Shown piece by piece: positions 6,341 through 8,179 of a stretch of 8,179 bases of DNA; the first letter of the stretch is position 1; each line of letters begins with the position of its first letter. The notes below the pieces were generated by a model. It did not search any database. It had not been told where the DNA came from and saw nothing but the letters and a program-made list of their open reading frames with translations. The position numbers and the translations under genes are program-made. Source of the stretch: Methanomassiliicoccus sp. UBA386 (GTDB lineage Archaea; Thermoplasmatota; Thermoplasmata; Methanomassiliicoccales; Methanomassiliicoccaceae); NCBI GenBank assembly GCA_002498285.1, contig DAGU01000089.1:35662-43840 (forward strand). The letters run 5' to 3'.

Positions 6341-6356
6341 CGAAATCCCTTATTCT
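6341..6356 (+). promoter_or_regulatory. Weak TATA-like element before the NifX/MinD operon
   Basis: CGAAAT followed by CCCTTATTCT resembles a BRE plus a poor TATA box, centred about 22 nt before ATG 6375. The match is weak, but it is the only A/T-rich element at a suitable distance and would give a leaderless first gene. Confidence 0.35.
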
Positions 6357-6374
6357 CAGCGAGGCGATGCAAGC

Positions 6375-6752
6375 ATGACCGGTAAGATGGAGAAGGTGGC
6401 GATATCGGCAACCGGCGTGACCGTCCAGGAAGAGATGGACCACCACTTCGGCCGCTGCCGCCATTTCGTGATGGCCGAGGAAGGCCGCACCTACGCGGTG
6501 GAGAACACCGCCCGCGATGCCCCTGAAGGGGCAGGGGTGAAGGCCGCCCAGCTCATGATCGACAACAAGGTGGACGTGGTCATCACCGGCAGCCTGGGGC
6601 CCAAGGCATCGGAGGTGCTGGAGGAGGCCGGCATCCGATCATATGTAGGCGCCTCGGGCAGGATAGAGGACGTTTTGGAGCGATACCGGCAAGGACGGCT
6701 CGAGTCGCCGTCCGGTGCCGGCAATGACGCGGACATGAACAGGAAGAATTGA
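6375..6752 (+). CDS. NifX/MTH1175-like dinitrogenase iron-molybdenum cofactor family protein (first copy)
   Basis: A 125-residue protein of the NifX/NafY/NifB-C-terminal fold. After the first strand VAISATG comes EEMDHHFGRCRHFVM, the HFGRC signature of the family, then a central helix, strand VDVVITGSLGPKASEVL and YVGASG. The extra His-His before HFGRC, together with its Cys and His residues, could bind metal. ATG 6375 is preferred: longer in-frame starts only add a low-quality segment through the presumed promoter; ATG 6387 (MEKVAI) is an alternative. It is followed after one base by a paralogue and then by ferredoxin-MinD ATPases, the neighbourhood known from ORP-type clusters. Family members carry or protect metal clusters such as FeMo-co precursors. 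Which cluster is handled here cannot be told; no nitrogenase genes are visible. Confidence 0.9.
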   Translation: MTGKMEKVAISATGVTVQEEMDHHFGRCRHFVMAEEGRTYAVENTARDAPEGAGVKAAQLMIDNKVDVVITGSLGPKASEVLEEAGIRSYVGASGRIEDVLERYRQGRLESPSGAGNDADMNRKN

Positions 6753-6753
6753 A

Positions 6754-7113
6754 ATGATAATCTGTGTACCAACTGAGGGAGATCGCGGCCTGGACGAGGC
6801 CGTGTGCCAGCATTTTGGAAGGGCCGTCACTTTCACGCTGTATGATCCCGACACCGGCGAGGTCCGGGTGATCGAGAACCGCAGCGAACACATGGGAGGG
6901 GTCGGAACGCCTCCCGAGCACCTTAGCCGTGAGAACGTCAGCGCCGTCCTGGCCGGCGGCCTGGGGCCCAAGGCGATCGATCTGCTGGGCAGCAAAGGCA
7001 TCGACGTGTTCGTAGGCGCCAATGGCACCGTCCAGGAGACCATTGATCGCTGGAGGAGCGGCTCGATGGCCAAGGCCAACAAGGACAACGCCTGTCGCGA
7101 CCACGCGCACTGA
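6754..7113 (+). CDS. NifX/MTH1175-like protein (second copy)
   Basis: A 119-residue paralogue of the preceding protein: MIICVPTEG, then VCQHFGRAVTFTLYD, VSAVLAGGLGPKAIDLLG and VFVGANGTVQETIDRW in the same order. In this copy the position corresponding to HFGRC-Cys is Ala, while a Cys lies just before (CQHFGR), so the likely metal ligands differ between copies. The C-terminal tail ends CRDHAH, a further possible metal-binding cluster. Its ATG follows the upstream stop by one base and an AGGAAG site 8 nt away, so the pair is probably co-translated. The two divergent copies may act as a heterodimer or as successive carriers, which is inference. The family handles iron-molybdenum or similar metal-sulphur clusters. 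Confidence 0.9.
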   Translation: MIICVPTEGDRGLDEAVCQHFGRAVTFTLYDPDTGEVRVIENRSEHMGGVGTPPEHLSRENVSAVLAGGLGPKAIDLLGSKGIDVFVGANGTVQETIDRWRSGSMAKANKDNACRDHAH

Positions 7114-7134
7114 ACGCCACGCGGTGAGCGGCAA

Positions 7135-7965
7135 ATGAGGATCGCAGTGGCCAGCGGGAAGGGCGGCACCGGCAAGACGCTGGTGTCCGTGAACCTCTCC
7201 GCCGCCGCGGGGCTTGACCTGGCCGACCTGGACGTGGAGGAGCCCAATGCCTTCCTGTACTTCGGGGACGGCCCGTCAACCATCGTTCCCGTGAGCAGGC
7301 CGGTGCCCTCCATCGACGAGGGGAGCTGCGACCTGTGCGGGGAATGCGCCAGGGTGTGCGCCTTCAACGCATTGGTCCGACTGCCCCGGCGGATAAGGGT
7401 GCATGAGGAGCTGTGCCACGGATGCGGGGCCTGCGCTCGCCTATGCCCCCACCAGGCCATCGAGGAGGTGGACCACGAGATGGGGGTCCTCATCAGCACC
7501 GCCTCGGGCGAACGGCGCCTCGTCTACGGCCGCCTCAATATCGGAGAGGCCAACGCCGTCCCGCTGATCAAGGCCGTCAAGGCGTCCCTGGCGCCGGGGC
7601 GGACGGTCCTCATGGACTGCCCTCCCGGGACGTCGTGCAACATGGTGGAGGCGGTGAGGGGAAGCGATTACGCGATAATGGTGGCGGAGCCCACCCCCTT
7701 CGGCGCCCACGACCTCGCCCTGGCGCTCGACGTGCTGGAGCGGCTCGAGGTTCCGCACGGGGTGGCGATCAACAAGGCCGGCATGGGCGGCGTGGACATC
7801 GCGGCCATGTGCGCCGCCCGCGGCACGACCGTGCTCGGCGCCATACCGTTCAGCCGGGACATAGCGCAGCGGCATGCCCAGGGGCGATCGCTGATGGACC
7901 GGCCGGAGGACCGCCGGACGTTCCTCGGCCTGTGGGGAGCGGTGATGAAGGAGATGCGCCCATGA
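7135..7965 (+). CDS. MinD-superfamily ATPase with inserted 2[4Fe-4S] ferredoxin domain (first copy)
   Basis: A 276-residue protein. The deviant Walker A GKGGTGKT is at 8-15 and LADLDVEEPN at 29-38 is the switch-like segment. A bacterial-type ferredoxin is inserted at about 60-110 with C65, C68, C71, C75 and C94, C97, C100, C104, each CxxCxxCxxxC, enough for two 4Fe-4S clusters. The ATPase fold resumes with VLMDCPPGTSC at 158-168 and VAEPTPFG at 183-190; the second, DCPPGTSC, resembles the Mrp/NBP35 family. This is the MinD-ferredoxin type (COG1149) found as adjacent pairs in archaea and in the ORP cluster of sulphate reducers. It probably couples nucleotide hydrolysis to Fe-S or metal-cluster transfer. 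The start follows GGTGA with 7 nt spacing, 21 nt after the previous stop. Its stop overlaps the next start (ATGA). Confidence 0.94.
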   Translation: MRIAVASGKGGTGKTLVSVNLSAAAGLDLADLDVEEPNAFLYFGDGPSTIVPVSRPVPSIDEGSCDLCGECARVCAFNALVRLPRRIRVHEELCHGCGACARLCPHQAIEEVDHEMGVLISTASGERRLVYGRLNIGEANAVPLIKAVKASLAPGRTVLMDCPPGTSCNMVEAVRGSDYAIMVAEPTPFGAHDLALALDVLERLEVPHGVAINKAGMGGVDIAAMCAARGTTVLGAIPFSRDIAQRHAQGRSLMDRPEDRRTFLGLWGAVMKEMRP

Positions 7966-8179
7966 AGGAACTGGCCGTTCTAAGCGGTAAGGGCGGCACC
8001 GGCAAGACGACCGTCATGGCCGCCCTCTCGCGCCTGGCGCATGGCGCCGTGCTCGCCGACTGCGACGTGGACGCTCCCAACCTGCACCTGCTCATCTCCG
8101 GGGACACGGTCGAGGAGCATGGGTTCACCGCCTCCCGCGTCGCCACCCTCGACGCCTCGAGGTGCACCCGCTGCGGCCT
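7962..8179 (+). CDS. MinD-superfamily ATPase with ferredoxin domain (second copy, cut by window end)
   Basis: The first 72 codons are visible and the frame is open to the right edge. MKELAVLSGKGGTGKTTV carries the Walker A at 9-16 and LADCDVDAPNLHLL at 31-44 the following switch segment; the last residues, SRCTRCG, are the beginning of the inserted ferredoxin domain. The start overlaps the preceding stop by four bases (ATGA) and follows AAGGAG with 8 nt spacing, so expression is translationally coupled to the first copy. By analogy with paired genes of this type the two proteins probably form a heterodimer. The remainder, including most cluster cysteines, lies beyond the window. Confidence 0.92.
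   Translation, partial: MKELAVLSGKGGTGKTTVMAALSRLAHGAVLADCDVDAPNLHLLISGDTVEEHGFTASRVATLDASRCTRCG

Overview
The window looks like a high-GC archaeal chromosome segment. Transcription signals are archaeal: A/T-rich TATA-like boxes lie about 20-35 nt upstream of starts, with leaderless or nearly leaderless first genes and strong Shine-Dalgarno sites inside operons. The gene content fits a methanogen-related euryarchaeon: a bacterio-opsin-activator type HTH regulator, an MtaA/uroporphyrinogen-decarboxylase family methyltransferase, NifX-like proteins and MinD ATPases with inserted ferredoxins. Methanomassiliicoccales or another Thermoplasmata lineage is my best guess, from gene families and base composition only.

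Layout. Positions 1-432 (+) hold the 3' end of a probable class I SAM-dependent methyltransferase, converging on and overlapping the next operon by 11 nt. Positions 3743-422 (-) hold a tightly packed three-gene operon: a two-TM zinc-ribbon membrane protein, a DUF2207-like single-pass membrane protein ending in an extraordinary Cys-Tyr-(Cys-Ala)6-Gly-Gly-Gly-Arg tail, and a radical SAM/SPASM enzyme with a PqqD-like (RRE-like) N-terminal region. Both junctions overlap (GTG start over TAG stop; TGATG). This is the outstanding feature: it looks like a ribosomal peptide or protein modification system in which the enzyme acts on the cytoplasmic Cys-Ala tail of a membrane-anchored protein.

Positions 5313-4006 (-) encode an MtaA/UroD-family protein with a His in place of the usual zinc-binding Cys and an extra C-terminal Cys-rich zinc-ribbon domain. 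It is transcribed divergently from a HTH_10 regulator (5491-6120, +) carrying a CxxC-x7-C cluster; the intergenic region holds a TATA box and an imperfect dyad.

From 6375 to the right edge (+) runs an operon of two NifX/MTH1175-like proteins and two MinD-type ATPases with inserted ferredoxin domains (the second cut by the window end). This is the gene set seen in ORP-type (orange protein) clusters and related Fe-S or metal-cluster carrier systems.

Intergenic stretches (3744-4005, 5314-5490, 6121-6374) are all under 300 nt. They hold candidate promoters, hairpins and dyads but no recognisable RNA gene. I see no CRISPR array, insertion sequence, tRNA or rRNA.
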